A DNA stretch of 64,000 nt from Plantimonas leprariae (GTDB lineage Bacteria > Pseudomonadota > Alphaproteobacteria > Rhizobiales > Rhizobiaceae), in the NCBI RefSeq assembly GCF_008802405.1, contig NZ_VZDO01000018.1:40826-104825 (forward strand). The letters are read 5' to 3'. The translations under genes and the position numbers were made by a program. Below the pieces are notes generated by a model that was given only the letters and a program-made list of their open reading frames with translations, had not been told where the DNA came from and did no database searches. Within the stretch, counting starts at the first letter, position 1; every line of letters starts with the position of its first letter. Below, piece by piece: positions 10,604-19,635 of the stretch.

Positions 10604-11503
10604 ATGGGCAAGCGCATCGTCTTCACCGGCGGCTCCGGCAAGGCGGGGCGGCACGTCGTCCCCTACCTCGTCGACCGCGGCCACGAGGTGCTGAACGTCG
10701 ATCTCGCCCCGCTCGATCATCCGAAGGTCAACACGCTTCTCGCCGACGTCGCCGATAGCGGCCAGGTGTTCAACGCGCTCTCGACCCATTTCGGCTTCGA
10801 GGGCTTCGAGAAGGGCGAGGTGCCGGGCACGCTCGACGCCGTGGTGCATTTCGCCGCCGTGCCGCGCGTCCTGATCCGGCCGGACAACGAGACGTTCCGC
10901 ATCAACGTGATGAGCACCTACAATGTCATCGAGGCGGCGATGAAGCTCGGCGTCCGCAAGGTCATCGTCGCCTCGTCCGAGACGACCTACGGCGTCTGCT
11001 TCGCGGAAGGCGACAAGGATTTCCGCTCCCTGCCGCTGGAGGAGGACTACGACATCGACCCGATGGACTCCTACGGCCTGTCGAAGGTGGTCAACGAGAA
11101 GACGGCGCGCGCCTTCGCGATGCGCTACGGCTCGGATATCTACGCGCTCCGCATCGGCAACGTCATCGAGCCGCACGAATACAGCCGCTTCCCGGCCTTC
11201 CTCGACGACCCGATGAGCCGCAAGCGCAACGCCTGGAGCTATATCGACGCGCGCGACCTCGGGCAGATCGTCGACCTGTGCCTCGAGAAGGACGGGCTCG
11301 GCTTCCAGGTGTTCAACGCCACCAACGACACGATCACGACGCGGGAACCGACCGCGGAGTTTCTGAAGTCGAACGTGCCGAACATCCCCGTTTCGCGCGA
11401 GCTCGGCGAGCGGGAGGCGCCGCTGTCGAACCGCAAGATCCGCGAGGTGCTCGGCTTCAAGGAGGAGCACGACTGGCGGAAATACGTCGACGCGGGCCGT
11501 TAG
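10604..11503 (+). CDS. NAD(P)-dependent epimerase/dehydratase family protein (extended SDR)
   Basis: The ATG at 10604 is chosen because AAGGA lies seven bases upstream and the Rossmann strand then begins at once (MGKRIVFTGGSGKAGRHVV). The 299-residue product has TGGSGKAG, HFAAVP, and the catalytic YGLSK pair. It is an extended SDR and could be a sugar epimerase, a sugar-acid dehydrogenase or an aldose dehydrogenase. Its position ahead of an isomerase, a hydroxyacid dehydrogenase and fuconate dehydratase favours oxidation of a sugar or sugar acid. Substrate not known. Confidence 0.82.
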   Translation: MGKRIVFTGGSGKAGRHVVPYLVDRGHEVLNVDLAPLDHPKVNTLLADVADSGQVFNALSTHFGFEGFEKGEVPGTLDAVVHFAAVPRVLIRPDNETFRINVMSTYNVIEAAMKLGVRKVIVASSETTYGVCFAEGDKDFRSLPLEEDYDIDPMDSYGLSKVVNEKTARAFAMRYGSDIYALRIGNVIEPHEYSRFPAFLDDPMSRKRNAWSYIDARDLGQIVDLCLEKDGLGFQVFNATNDTITTREPTAEFLKSNVPNIPVSRELGEREAPLSNRKIREVLGFKEEHDWRKYVDAGR

Positions 11504-11519
11504 GCGGGGGCAGTCGGCC

Positions 11520-12293
11520 ATGCTCCCCCTGTCCGCCAATCTCGGCTTCCTGTGGACCGAGCTCGCGCTGCCCGACGCGGTGCGCCGCGCCAAGGCCGCC
11601 GGCTTCGAGGCGGTGGAATGCCATTGGCCCTACGAGGTGGACGCGGACGCGGTGCGAGCGGCGCTGGACGAGACCGGTCTGCCGATGCTGGCCTTGAACA
11701 CGCGGCGCGGCAATCCCAGCGAGAACGGCCTCGCCGCGCTGCCGGGGCGCGAGGCGGAAGCGCGCGCCGCGATCGACGAGGCGTTTCGCACCGGCGCGCG
11801 GATCGGGGCGCGCAACGTCCACGTGATGGCCGGCGCGGCGAAGGGCGTCGCGGGGGCGGCGGAGACCTTCCTAGAGAACCTGCGCTATGCCGCCGTCCAG
11901 GCCGGCGAGTTCGGCATGGGCGTCCTGATCGAGCCGCTGAACCGGCGCGACGCCCCGAACTATTTCCATGGCACGGTGGAGGCGGCGGCGGAAATCGTCC
12001 GCGCCGTCGGGCGGCCGGAAATTCGGATCATGTTCGACTGCTACCATCAGCAGATCATGGGCGGCGATCTCCTGCGCCGCTTCGAGGCGCATCGGGACAT
12101 CATCGGCCACGTGCAGTTCGCGGCCGCCCCCTCGCGGGCCGAGCCGGACGAGGGCGAGGTCGCCTTCGACCGGCTGCTGCCGGCGATCCGCGCTGCCGGC
12201 TACGACGGGTTCTTCGGCGCGGAATACAAGCCGCGTGCCACCACGGACGAAGGGCTCGGCTGGATGCGTGCCTATCGCGGGGGCGGACTCTGA
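11520..12293 (+). CDS. Hydroxypyruvate isomerase / 2-oxo-tetronate isomerase-like TIM-barrel protein
   Basis: The 257-residue protein belongs to the AP-endonuclease-2-like TIM-barrel isomerases. Metal-binding residues typical of the Hyi/OtnI group are present in VLIEPLNRRD, MFDCYHQQIMGG, HVQFA and FGAEYKPR. Family members interconvert hydroxypyruvate and tartronate semialdehyde, or isomerise 2-oxo- and 3-oxo-tetronate. The next gene is an LtnD-like dehydrogenase whose start region touches its stop, so they are translationally linked and may serve successive steps. Which of the two activities applies is open. Confidence 0.83.
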   Translation: MLPLSANLGFLWTELALPDAVRRAKAAGFEAVECHWPYEVDADAVRAALDETGLPMLALNTRRGNPSENGLAALPGREAEARAAIDEAFRTGARIGARNVHVMAGAAKGVAGAAETFLENLRYAAVQAGEFGMGVLIEPLNRRDAPNYFHGTVEAAAEIVRAVGRPEIRIMFDCYHQQIMGGDLLRRFEAHRDIIGHVQFAAAPSRAEPDEGEVAFDRLLPAIRAAGYDGFFGAEYKPRATTDEGLGWMRAYRGGGL

Positions 12294-12310
12294 TGGAGGG
12301 AGAAGTGGGA

Positions 12311-13216
12311 ATGCGCGTCGCGGTTCTCGGCCTCGGCTCGATGGGCGCCGGCATGGCGGCGTCGCTGCGGCAGACCGGGCACACCGTCACCGGCTTCGAC
12401 GTGGTGGACGCGTCGCGAAATGCCTTCGCGGCCGGCGGCGGCACGGCGGCGACGAGCGCGGCCGAGGCGGCGAAGGGTGCCGACGCCGTGGTTTCGGTCG
12501 TGGTGAACGCGAGCCAGACCGAAGCGCTGCTGTTCGGCGAGGGCGGCGTCGCGGCTGCGATGCAGGCCGGCGCGGTCTTCGTGTCCTGCGCGACGATGGA
12601 CCCGGACGCGGCGCGCTCGCTGGCAGCGCGGCTGGAGGCGTCGGGCCAACACTATCTCGACGCGCCGATGAGCGGCGGTCCGGCGCGCGCCGCGACGGGC
12701 GAGCTGACCGTCATGGCGTCGGGCAGCGCGGCAGCCTTCGGCCAGGCGCGGCCGGTGCTCGATGCCATCGCCGCCAAGGTCTACGAACTCGGCGACGCCG
12801 CCGGCGCGGGCGCGGCCTTCAAGATGATCAACCAACTCCTCGCCGGCGTTCATATCGCGGCGGCCTGCGAGGCGATCAGCTTCGCGGCGAAGCAGGGGCT
12901 CGACCTGAAGCGCGTCTACGAGGTGATCACGGCCTCTGCCGGCAATTCATGGATGTTCGAGAACCGCGTGCCGCACGTCCTCGACGGCGACTACGCCCCG
13001 AAGAGCGCCGTCGAGATCTTCGTCAAGGACCTCGGCATCGTGCAGGACATGGCGCGACGCGAGCGGTTTCCGGTGCCGGTCTCGGCCGCGGCGCTGCAGA
13101 TGTTCCTCGCCGCCGCCGGCGCCGGCATGGGCCGCGAGGACGACGCCTCGCTCGCCCGCGTCTACGCATCGCTTTCGGGCGCGACCCTGCCGAAGAGCGA
13201 TGGGACGAAGGAGTAG
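12311..13216 (+). CDS. NAD-dependent hydroxyacid dehydrogenase, L-threonate dehydrogenase (LtnD)-like
   Basis: I take the ATG at 12311 (MRVAVLGLGSMGAGMAASL), which has GGAGG upstream at usual distance; an ATG at 12293 overlapping the previous stop would add six residues. The 301-residue protein has the Rossmann motif GLGSMGAGM, the substrate loop DAPMSGGPARAATGELT and the catalytic lysine in AFKMINQLLAG. The C-terminal half (NSWMFENRVPHVLDGDY, SAVEIFVKDLGIV) is typical of LtnD and related 2-hydroxyacid-to-2-oxoacid dehydrogenases. It fits a tetronate or related pathway together with the gene before it. Confidence 0.84.
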   Translation: MRVAVLGLGSMGAGMAASLRQTGHTVTGFDVVDASRNAFAAGGGTAATSAAEAAKGADAVVSVVVNASQTEALLFGEGGVAAAMQAGAVFVSCATMDPDAARSLAARLEASGQHYLDAPMSGGPARAATGELTVMASGSAAAFGQARPVLDAIAAKVYELGDAAGAGAAFKMINQLLAGVHIAAACEAISFAAKQGLDLKRVYEVITASAGNSWMFENRVPHVLDGDYAPKSAVEIFVKDLGIVQDMARRERFPVPVSAAALQMFLAAAGAGMGREDDASLARVYASLSGATLPKSDGTKE

Positions 13217-13225
13217 GCTCGGAGC

Positions 13226-14500
13226 ATGACCACGATCACCGGCATGCGGGTGGTGGACCTGCGTTTCCCGACTTCGGCGCAGCTCGACGGTTCGGACGCG
13301 ATGAATCCCGACCCGGACTATTCCGCCGCCTATGTCGTGCTGGAAACCGACGGGCCGCACGAGGGCCACGGCCTCACCTTCACGATCGGGCGCGGCAACG
13401 AGGTGGTCTGCGCCGCGATCCGGGCGCTGGAGCATCTAGTCGTCGGGCTGGATATGGCCGTCGCCACCGCCGACATGGGCGCGTTCTGGCGGCGGATGAC
13501 CTCGGACAGCCAGCTCCGCTGGATCGGGCCGGACAAGGGGGCGATCCACCTCGCCACCGGCGCGGTGGTCAACGCCGTCTGGGACCTCTGGGGCAAGCTC
13601 GAAGGCAAGCCGGTCTGGCAGCTCGTCGCCGAGATGACGCCGGAGGCGATCGTCGCTTGCGTCGACTTTCGCTACATCACCGACTGCATCACGCCGGCGG
13701 AAGCGCTGGCGCTGCTGCGCGAGAAGGAGGCCGGCAAGGGGAGCCGCATCGAAACGCTCCGGCGCGAAGGCTATCCCTGCTACACGACCTCGGCCGGCTG
13801 GCTCGGCTACAGCGACGAGAAGCTTCGGCGGCTGGCGAAAGCCTCCGTCGATGCCGGCTTCCGCTACGTGAAGATGAAGGTCGGGCGCGACCTCGATGAC
13901 GACATCCGCCGGCTCACCGTCGCGCGGGAAGCGGTCGGGCCCGACGTCAACCTGATGATCGACGCCAACCAGGTCTGGGAGGTGGATCAGGCGATCGACT
14001 GGGTGGGCAAACTCGCCTTCGCCGAACCCTGGTTCATCGAGGAGCCGACCAGCCCGGACGATGTCGCCGGGCACCGCAGGATTCGAGCGGGCGTCGCGCC
14101 GGTGAAGGTCGCGACCGGCGAGATGTGCCAGAACCGCATCATGTTCAAGCAGTTCATCATGGAGGGCGCGATCGACGTGGTGCAGATCGACGCCTGCCGG
14201 CTCGGCGGCGTCAACGAGGTGCTGGCGGTGCTCTTGATGGCGGCGAAATACGGCCTCCCCGTCTGCCCGCATGCCGGGGGCGTGGGCTTGTGCGAATACG
14301 TCCAGCACCTGTCGATGATCGACTACGTCGCGATCTCGGGGACGCGCGAGGGGCGGGTGGTGGAATATGTCGACCACCTGCACGAGCACTTCAAGGAACC
14401 CTGCGTGATCCGGGACGCGGCCTACATGCCGCCGACCGCGCCCGGCTTCTCGATCGAGATGCGGCCGGAATCGCTGCGGGACTACGAGTTCCGGGGCTGA
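13226..14500 (+). CDS. L-fuconate dehydratase (enolase superfamily, ENOSF1/FucD type)
   Basis: The 424-residue protein matches the length and motifs of FucD. The capping domain begins VVDLRFPTSAQLDGSDAMNPDP, a specific signature of fuconate dehydratase. The barrel has the base lysine in KMKVG, metal ligands in MIDANQ, FIEEPTSPDD and TGEMCQNR, and the C-terminal catalytic HAGGVGLCEYVQH. It removes water from L-fuconate to give 2-keto-3-deoxy-L-fuconate in the cytoplasm. It ends the plus-strand operon that begins at 8782, which makes L-fuconate (or a near relative) a likely substrate of the locus. Confidence 0.92.
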   Translation: MTTITGMRVVDLRFPTSAQLDGSDAMNPDPDYSAAYVVLETDGPHEGHGLTFTIGRGNEVVCAAIRALEHLVVGLDMAVATADMGAFWRRMTSDSQLRWIGPDKGAIHLATGAVVNAVWDLWGKLEGKPVWQLVAEMTPEAIVACVDFRYITDCITPAEALALLREKEAGKGSRIETLRREGYPCYTTSAGWLGYSDEKLRRLAKASVDAGFRYVKMKVGRDLDDDIRRLTVAREAVGPDVNLMIDANQVWEVDQAIDWVGKLAFAEPWFIEEPTSPDDVAGHRRIRAGVAPVKVATGEMCQNRIMFKQFIMEGAIDVVQIDACRLGGVNEVLAVLLMAAKYGLPVCPHAGGVGLCEYVQHLSMIDYVAISGTREGRVVEYVDHLHEHFKEPCVIRDAAYMPPTAPGFSIEMRPESLRDYEFRG

Positions 14501-14510
14501 CAGCGGCGCC

Positions 14511-16055
14511 TCAGGACGCAGGCTCCGGCGCGGCATCGTAGGTGGCGTAGGTGCGGTCCTCGTCCGCTTCGACCAGCCGCACCTCGTAGCCCCAGAGGTT
14601 GGCGAGATGCTTCAGGACGCGCCTCGCGTCGCGCGGCTCCAGGCGGATGCCGTCCGCGACCTGATGGCGGATGAGGAGCCGCCGGTCGCCCTCGAGATCG
14701 ACATCGACGATCTGGATGTCCGGGTCCTGCCGCGACACGTCGAACTGCCGGGCGAGCGAGGCTCGAACCTCCCGGAAGCCCCGCTCGTCGTGGATGGAGG
14801 CGACGGCGATCTCGTCCTCGTCCTCGTCGTCGACGATGCGGAACAGCCGGTGCTTCTTCATCAGGCGCGGCGACAGGAACTGCGTGAGGAAGCTCTCGTC
14901 GCGGTAGTTCGCCCAGGCGTCGCGCAGCACCGGATAGGGATCGCGGCAGCCGGCGAAGGCCGGGAACAGCCGCCGCTCCTCCTCGTCGGGGTCGAGGCAG
15001 ATCCGCTCGATGTCCTCCATCATCGAGAAACCCAAAGCGTAAGGGTTGATGCCGCCGTAGCGCCGGTCGTCGTAGTCCGGCTGCATCACGACGTTGGTGT
15101 GCGAATGGAGGAACTCCATGAACGCCCCGTCGCCGATCTCGCCGGTCTGGTGGAGGCGCGTCATGATGCGGTGGTGGACGAAGGTGGCGCAGCCTTCGTT
15201 CATCACCTTGGTCTGGCGCTGCGGGTAGAAGTACTGCGCGATGAGCCGCACGATCCGGACGATCTCGCGTTGCCAGGGCGCGAGGCGCGGCGCGGTCTTC
15301 TCCAGGAAGTAGAGGATGTTCTCCTCCGGCAGGCCGAGAAGGGCGCGCCGCCGCTCGGCCTCGCCGGGTTTGCGCGCCGCCGCCTTCTTGCCCGGTACGG
15401 TGCGCCAGAGGTCGTTGAAGATCCGCTCGCCGTGCTCGCGCCGCTCGCGCTCGCGCTTCTCCTCGGTGCGAAGGTCGGTGTGGTGCCGGCCGTGATAGCG
15501 GTGGACGCCGTGGTCCATCAGCGCATGGGCCGCGTCGAGGACGCGCTCCACCGCTTCGACGCCGTAGCGCTCCTCGCAGGAAGCGACGTAGCTCTTGGCG
15601 AAGGCGAGGTAGTCGTGGATGCCCGACGCGTCGGTCCACTGCCGGAAGGCGTAGTTGTTCTTGAAGAAGTGGTTGTGCCCGAACCCGGCATGGGCGAGCA
15701 CGATCGCCTGCATCGTCGCGGTGTTCTCCTCCATGATGTAGACGATGCAGGGGTCGGAATTGATGACGATCTCGTAGGCGAGGCTCTGCCAGCCCTTCCG
15801 GTACATGGTCTCGTCGCGCAGGAACCGCTTGCCGAAGCTCCAGTGCTTGTAGAACAGCGGCATGCCGGTGGAGGCGTAGGCGTCGAGCATCTGCTCGGAG
15901 GTGATGACCTCGATCCGGTTCGGATAGATGTCGAGGCCGAGCTCCTCCGTGCCGACGCGCTCCACCGCGCGGTAGATGCGCTCCAGCGTGTCGAAGTCCC
16001 AGTCGGCGCCGGTGAAGAGCGGCGGGCGGGACAGGTCGGAGGGAAGCGCGCTCAT
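14511..16055 (-). CDS. spoVR: SpoVR family protein
   Basis: The 514-residue length and motifs match the SpoVR/YcgB family: LFTGADWDFDTLERIYRAVERV at the N-terminus, YEIVINSDPCIVYIMEENTATMQ, GHNHFFKNNYAFRQWTDA, and NEGCATFVHHRIM with conserved His/Glu residues. The C-terminal region after about residue 420 is the smaller conserved domain. The gene is the third of the prkA-yeaH-spoVR set; its start overlaps the previous stop as ATGA, so translation is coupled. The exact biochemical role is unknown in bacteria that do not form spores; linked to stress and stationary phase. Confidence 0.93.
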   Translation of the reverse strand: MSALPSDLSRPPLFTGADWDFDTLERIYRAVERVGTEELGLDIYPNRIEVITSEQMLDAYASTGMPLFYKHWSFGKRFLRDETMYRKGWQSLAYEIVINSDPCIVYIMEENTATMQAIVLAHAGFGHNHFFKNNYAFRQWTDASGIHDYLAFAKSYVASCEERYGVEAVERVLDAAHALMDHGVHRYHGRHHTDLRTEEKRERERREHGERIFNDLWRTVPGKKAAARKPGEAERRRALLGLPEENILYFLEKTAPRLAPWQREIVRIVRLIAQYFYPQRQTKVMNEGCATFVHHRIMTRLHQTGEIGDGAFMEFLHSHTNVVMQPDYDDRRYGGINPYALGFSMMEDIERICLDPDEEERRLFPAFAGCRDPYPVLRDAWANYRDESFLTQFLSPRLMKKHRLFRIVDDEDEDEIAVASIHDERGFREVRASLARQFDVSRQDPDIQIVDVDLEGDRRLLIRHQVADGIRLEPRDARRVLKHLANLWGYEVRLVEADEDRTYATYDAAPEPAS

Positions 16056-17350
16056 GCCGATGCCTTCCGCGTGGCCTTGCGCTCGAAGAGGTCGCGGAAG
16101 ACCGGATAGATGTCGCGCGCCTGGGCGACCTTCCGCATCGCGAGCGGCACCGCCTCGCCGAGCAGGCCCTCCAGCGCCCGCCAGAGTCCGGACTCCCGGC
16201 TCGGCAGGTAGGAGCGCCCCTCGTCGGCCCGGCCGACCTGCAGGTAGGCGTAGTACTGCGTGATCGGCAGGATGCCGGAACGAAGGAGTTCGGCGACGAG
16301 GGCGTTGTCGCCCGAGACGTTGTCGCCGTCGGAGGCCTGCGCGGCGTAGATGTTCCAGCGGTCCGCGGGGAAGCGCTCGGCGACGATCCGCTGCATCTCC
16401 TTCAGTGCGGTCGAGACGATCGTGCCGCCGCTTTCGCGCGAGCGGAAGAAGGTCTCCTCGTCCACCTCCTGCGCCTCGTGCGTATGGCGGATGAAGACGA
16501 CCGAAACCTTGCTGTAGCGTGTGGTCAGGAACAGGTAGAGCAGCGAGAAGAAGCGCTTGGCGAGGTCCTTCATGTGCTCGTCCATCGAGCCGGACACGTC
16601 CATCAGGCAGAACATCACCGCCTGCGCCGTCGGCTCCGGCACTTGGGTCGTGCGGCGGTAGCGAAGGTCCACCGGGTCGATGAACGGGATCGAGCGGACG
16701 CGCCCGAGCAGCGCCTCCAGTTCGAGCTTCAGTTCGGCGAGCCGGGCGGGCTCGGTTCCCGAGCGCTCCAGCGTCTCGATCTCCGCTTCCAGCGCGCGCA
16801 AGCGCTCCTTGTCCGGCCGTTTCAGCGCGATGCGGCGCGACAGCGAGCGGCGGAGCGTGCGGGGCACGGACAGGGCGGCGGGCGAGCCGGTGGTGCGGAA
16901 GCCCGCCGGCAGGCGCTTCGCCTGCGCCTCGCCGGTGACCTCGCGCTTCGCCATGTCGGGAAGTTCGAGGTCCTCGAGGAAGAACTGCAGGAACTCGTCG
17001 CGCGTCAGGACGAAGGAGAACTGGTCCTCGCCGGAGCCGTCCTCCGCGCCTTCCGAGCCGGATCCGCCGCCTTCCGGCGGCCGGGAAATGCGGTCGCCGG
17101 CGACGTACTGCTTGTTGCCGGGAAGGACGTAGTCCCGGACGCCCCCCTCGCCCGAGCGGCGGAAGGTCGGCTCGTGGACGCTGTTCGCCGGGATCGACAC
17201 CGCGCCGCCCTCGCCGACGTCCCGGATCGAGCGGGAGGCGACGGCGTCCCGCACCGCCTGGCGCACCACGCCGCGCGCCCGCCGGATGAAACGCTGGCGG
17301 TTGGCGATGCTCTTGCCGCTCGAATCCAGACGGCGGTCGACGATATGCAT
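16052..17350 (-). CDS. yeaH: YeaH/YhbH family protein (DUF444, VWA-like)
   Basis: The 432-residue protein begins MHIVDRRLDSSGKSIANRQRFIRR, as YeaH proteins do, and has a VWA-like domain in the second half with MIDAS residues in DVSGSMDEHM and the conserved FIRHTHEAQEVDEETFF. A Glu-rich coiled segment lies near residues 190-225. It lies 31 bases behind prkA and overlaps spoVR, the same gene order as in E. coli yeaG-yeaH. It is thought to act with the kinase in nitrogen- or starvation-related stress; mechanism unknown. Confidence 0.93.
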   Translation of the reverse strand: MHIVDRRLDSSGKSIANRQRFIRRARGVVRQAVRDAVASRSIRDVGEGGAVSIPANSVHEPTFRRSGEGGVRDYVLPGNKQYVAGDRISRPPEGGGSGSEGAEDGSGEDQFSFVLTRDEFLQFFLEDLELPDMAKREVTGEAQAKRLPAGFRTTGSPAALSVPRTLRRSLSRRIALKRPDKERLRALEAEIETLERSGTEPARLAELKLELEALLGRVRSIPFIDPVDLRYRRTTQVPEPTAQAVMFCLMDVSGSMDEHMKDLAKRFFSLLYLFLTTRYSKVSVVFIRHTHEAQEVDEETFFRSRESGGTIVSTALKEMQRIVAERFPADRWNIYAAQASDGDNVSGDNALVAELLRSGILPITQYYAYLQVGRADEGRSYLPSRESGLWRALEGLLGEAVPLAMRKVAQARDIYPVFRDLFERKATRKASA

Positions 17351-17381
17351 GGCCTGACCATACTCCGGGGCGGCGGCGGTC

Positions 17382-19322
17382 TCAGCCGGCCTGCCGAACG
17401 CGCATGTACCAGTCGACGAGGCGCCGGACCTGGCGCTGGGTGAAGCCGCGCCGCATCATGCGCTCCACGAACTCGTCGTGCTTCTTCTCGCTGTCCGAGT
17501 CCTTCTTCGAGCCGAAGGAGATCACCGGAAGCAGGTCCTCGACCTGGCTGAACATGCGCCGCTCGACCACGTCGCGGATCTTCTCGTAGCTCGTCCAGGA
17601 CGGGTTCCTGCCGCCGTTGGACGCTCTCGACCTCAACGAGAACTTCACGACCTCGTTGCGAAAATCCTTCGGATTGGCGATGCCGGCCGGCTTCTCGATC
17701 TTCGAAAGCTCGGCGTTCAGCAACTCCCGGTTCATCAGCTGGCCGGTGTCCGGGTCCTTATAGTCCTGGTCCTCGATCCAGGCGTCGGCATAGGCGACGT
17801 AGCGGTCGAAGAGGTTCTGGCCGTAGTCGTTGTAGGATTCGAGATAGGCCTTTTGGATCTCGTTGCCGATGAACTCGGCATAGCGGGGCCCGAGCTCGGC
17901 CTTGATGAATTCGAGATAGGTGCTCTCGACCTCCTCGGGGAACTGCTCGCGCCGGATCGCCTGCTCCAAGACGTACATGAGGTGGACGGGGTCGGCCGCG
18001 ACCTCCTCGGTGTCGTGGTTGAAGGTCGCCGACAGGGTCTTGAAGGCGAACCGCGTCGAGATGCCGTCCATGCCCTCGTCGACGCCGGCCGCGTCGCGGT
18101 ATTCCTGCATGGTGCGGGCGCGGGGATCCACCTCCTTCAGGTTCTCGCCGTTGTAGACGCGCATCTTCGAGTTCAAGGACGAGTTCTCATGGGCTTTGAG
18201 ACGCGAGAGCACCGCGAACTTCGCCAGCATTTCAAGGGTCTCCGGCGCGCAGGGCGCGGCGGCCAGCTCGGAGTTCTTCACGAGCTTCTCGTAGATCTTC
18301 GTTTCCTCGTCGACGCGCAGGCAGTACGGCACCTTGATCACGTAGATGCGGTCGATGAATGCCTCGTTGTTCTTGTTGTTCTTGAAGGTCCGCCATTCCG
18401 CCTCGTTGGAATGGGCCATGATCATGCCGGTGAAGGGGATCGCGCCGATGTTCTCCGAGCCGACATAGGAGCCCTCCTGCGTCGCCGTCAGCAGCGGATG
18501 CAGCATCTTGATCGGCGCCTTGAACATCTCGACGAATTCGAGGACGCCCTGGTTGGCGCGGTTGAGGCCGCCGGAATAGCTGTAGGCGTCCGGGTCGTGC
18601 TGGGCGTGCATCTCGAGCCGCCGGATATCGACCTTGCCGACAAGCGAGGAGATGTCCTGGTTGTTCTCGTCGCCGGGCTCGGTCTTGGCGACGGCGATCT
18701 GCCGGAGGCGCGAGGGGGTGAGCTTCGCCACCTTGAACTTCTTGATGTCGCCGCCGAACTCGTCGAGCCGCTTCACGCACCAGGGGCTCATCAGGCCGGT
18801 GATGCGCCGGCGCGGGATGCCGTATTCGGCTTCGAGGATCGGTCCCATCGTCTCGGGATCGAACAGGCCGAGCGGGCTCTCGAAGATCGGGGAAAGCTCG
18901 TCGCCGGCCTTCAGGACGTAGATCGGCTGCTCCTCCATCAGGAGCTTGATCCGTTCGGCGAGCGAGGACTTGCCGCCGCCGACGGGGCCGAGGAGGTAGA
19001 GGATCTGCTTCCTCTCCTCCAGCCCCTGCGCCGCCTGGCGGAGGAAGGCGACGATGCGCTCCACCGTCTCCTCCATGCCGTAGAACTCGGCGAAGGCCGG
19101 ATAGGTGCGGATGGTGCGGTTCATGAAGATCCGCCCGAGCCGCGAATCCTTGGCGGTGTCGACGAACCGGGGCTCGCCGATCGCGGCGAGCAGCCGCTCG
19201 TGCGGCCCGGCATACATGAGGGGGTCAGTGCGGCAGCCGTCGAGATAGTCAGACAGGCTCATCGCCGTCTGCCGCCGCGCCTCGTAGGTCTCGGCATAGG
19301 ACTTGAACAAGAGGTTCGACAT
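17382..19322 (-). CDS. prkA: PrkA-type serine protein kinase / AAA+ protein (YeaG family)
   Basis: The ATG at 19322 has GGAGG six bases upstream. The 646-residue protein carries the AAA domain with Walker A LLGPVGGGKSS and the family motifs YAGPHERLLAAIG, SPWCVKRLDEFGGD, NRANQGVLEFVEMFKA and GMIMAHSNEAEW. The C-terminal PrkA kinase-like domain follows (FVERMMRRGFTQRQVRRLVDWYMRVRQAG at the end). First gene of the prkA-yeaH-spoVR operon. In enterobacteria the homologue acts in starvation stress. Upstream, 19323-19635 (313 bases) holds no gene; I could not recognise a sigma-54 or EcfG promoter there. Confidence 0.95.
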   Translation of the reverse strand: MSNLLFKSYAETYEARRQTAMSLSDYLDGCRTDPLMYAGPHERLLAAIGEPRFVDTAKDSRLGRIFMNRTIRTYPAFAEFYGMEETVERIVAFLRQAAQGLEERKQILYLLGPVGGGKSSLAERIKLLMEEQPIYVLKAGDELSPIFESPLGLFDPETMGPILEAEYGIPRRRITGLMSPWCVKRLDEFGGDIKKFKVAKLTPSRLRQIAVAKTEPGDENNQDISSLVGKVDIRRLEMHAQHDPDAYSYSGGLNRANQGVLEFVEMFKAPIKMLHPLLTATQEGSYVGSENIGAIPFTGMIMAHSNEAEWRTFKNNKNNEAFIDRIYVIKVPYCLRVDEETKIYEKLVKNSELAAAPCAPETLEMLAKFAVLSRLKAHENSSLNSKMRVYNGENLKEVDPRARTMQEYRDAAGVDEGMDGISTRFAFKTLSATFNHDTEEVAADPVHLMYVLEQAIRREQFPEEVESTYLEFIKAELGPRYAEFIGNEIQKAYLESYNDYGQNLFDRYVAYADAWIEDQDYKDPDTGQLMNRELLNAELSKIEKPAGIANPKDFRNEVVKFSLRSRASNGGRNPSWTSYEKIRDVVERRMFSQVEDLLPVISFGSKKDSDSEKKHDEFVERMMRRGFTQRQVRRLVDWYMRVRQAG

Positions 19323-19635
19323 GCTGCCTCCGCTGGTAAAGCGTGCCACCGTCGTCGATCGGGCCGATCCGAACAGGACCGCCGTCACCATGCAACTGGG
19401 TCGTATCGACGCCGAACGCAAACCAAGACGGATAATATTGGCCGGCAGAAGGCTGCGCCGAGAGGCGGAAGCGGCAAGAGCCGGGAAGGCATGTCAAACT
19501 AAATTGATGCGCTTTTTCAACCTCTTGGGTTTCGGCTCGGCGTCGAGCCCGAACCAATTGAATTCACTGAGCGTTGCGCCAGCCTGACGTCGCGCGCCGC
19601 GGGCCGGCGTCCGGCCCTGCGGGGCGGCCTTGTCG

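Noticed and set aside
19323..19635. Sigma-54 or EcfG stress promoter before prkA
   Set aside because: I looked for GG-N10-GC and GGAAC...GTT patterns on the minus strand and found no convincing match.
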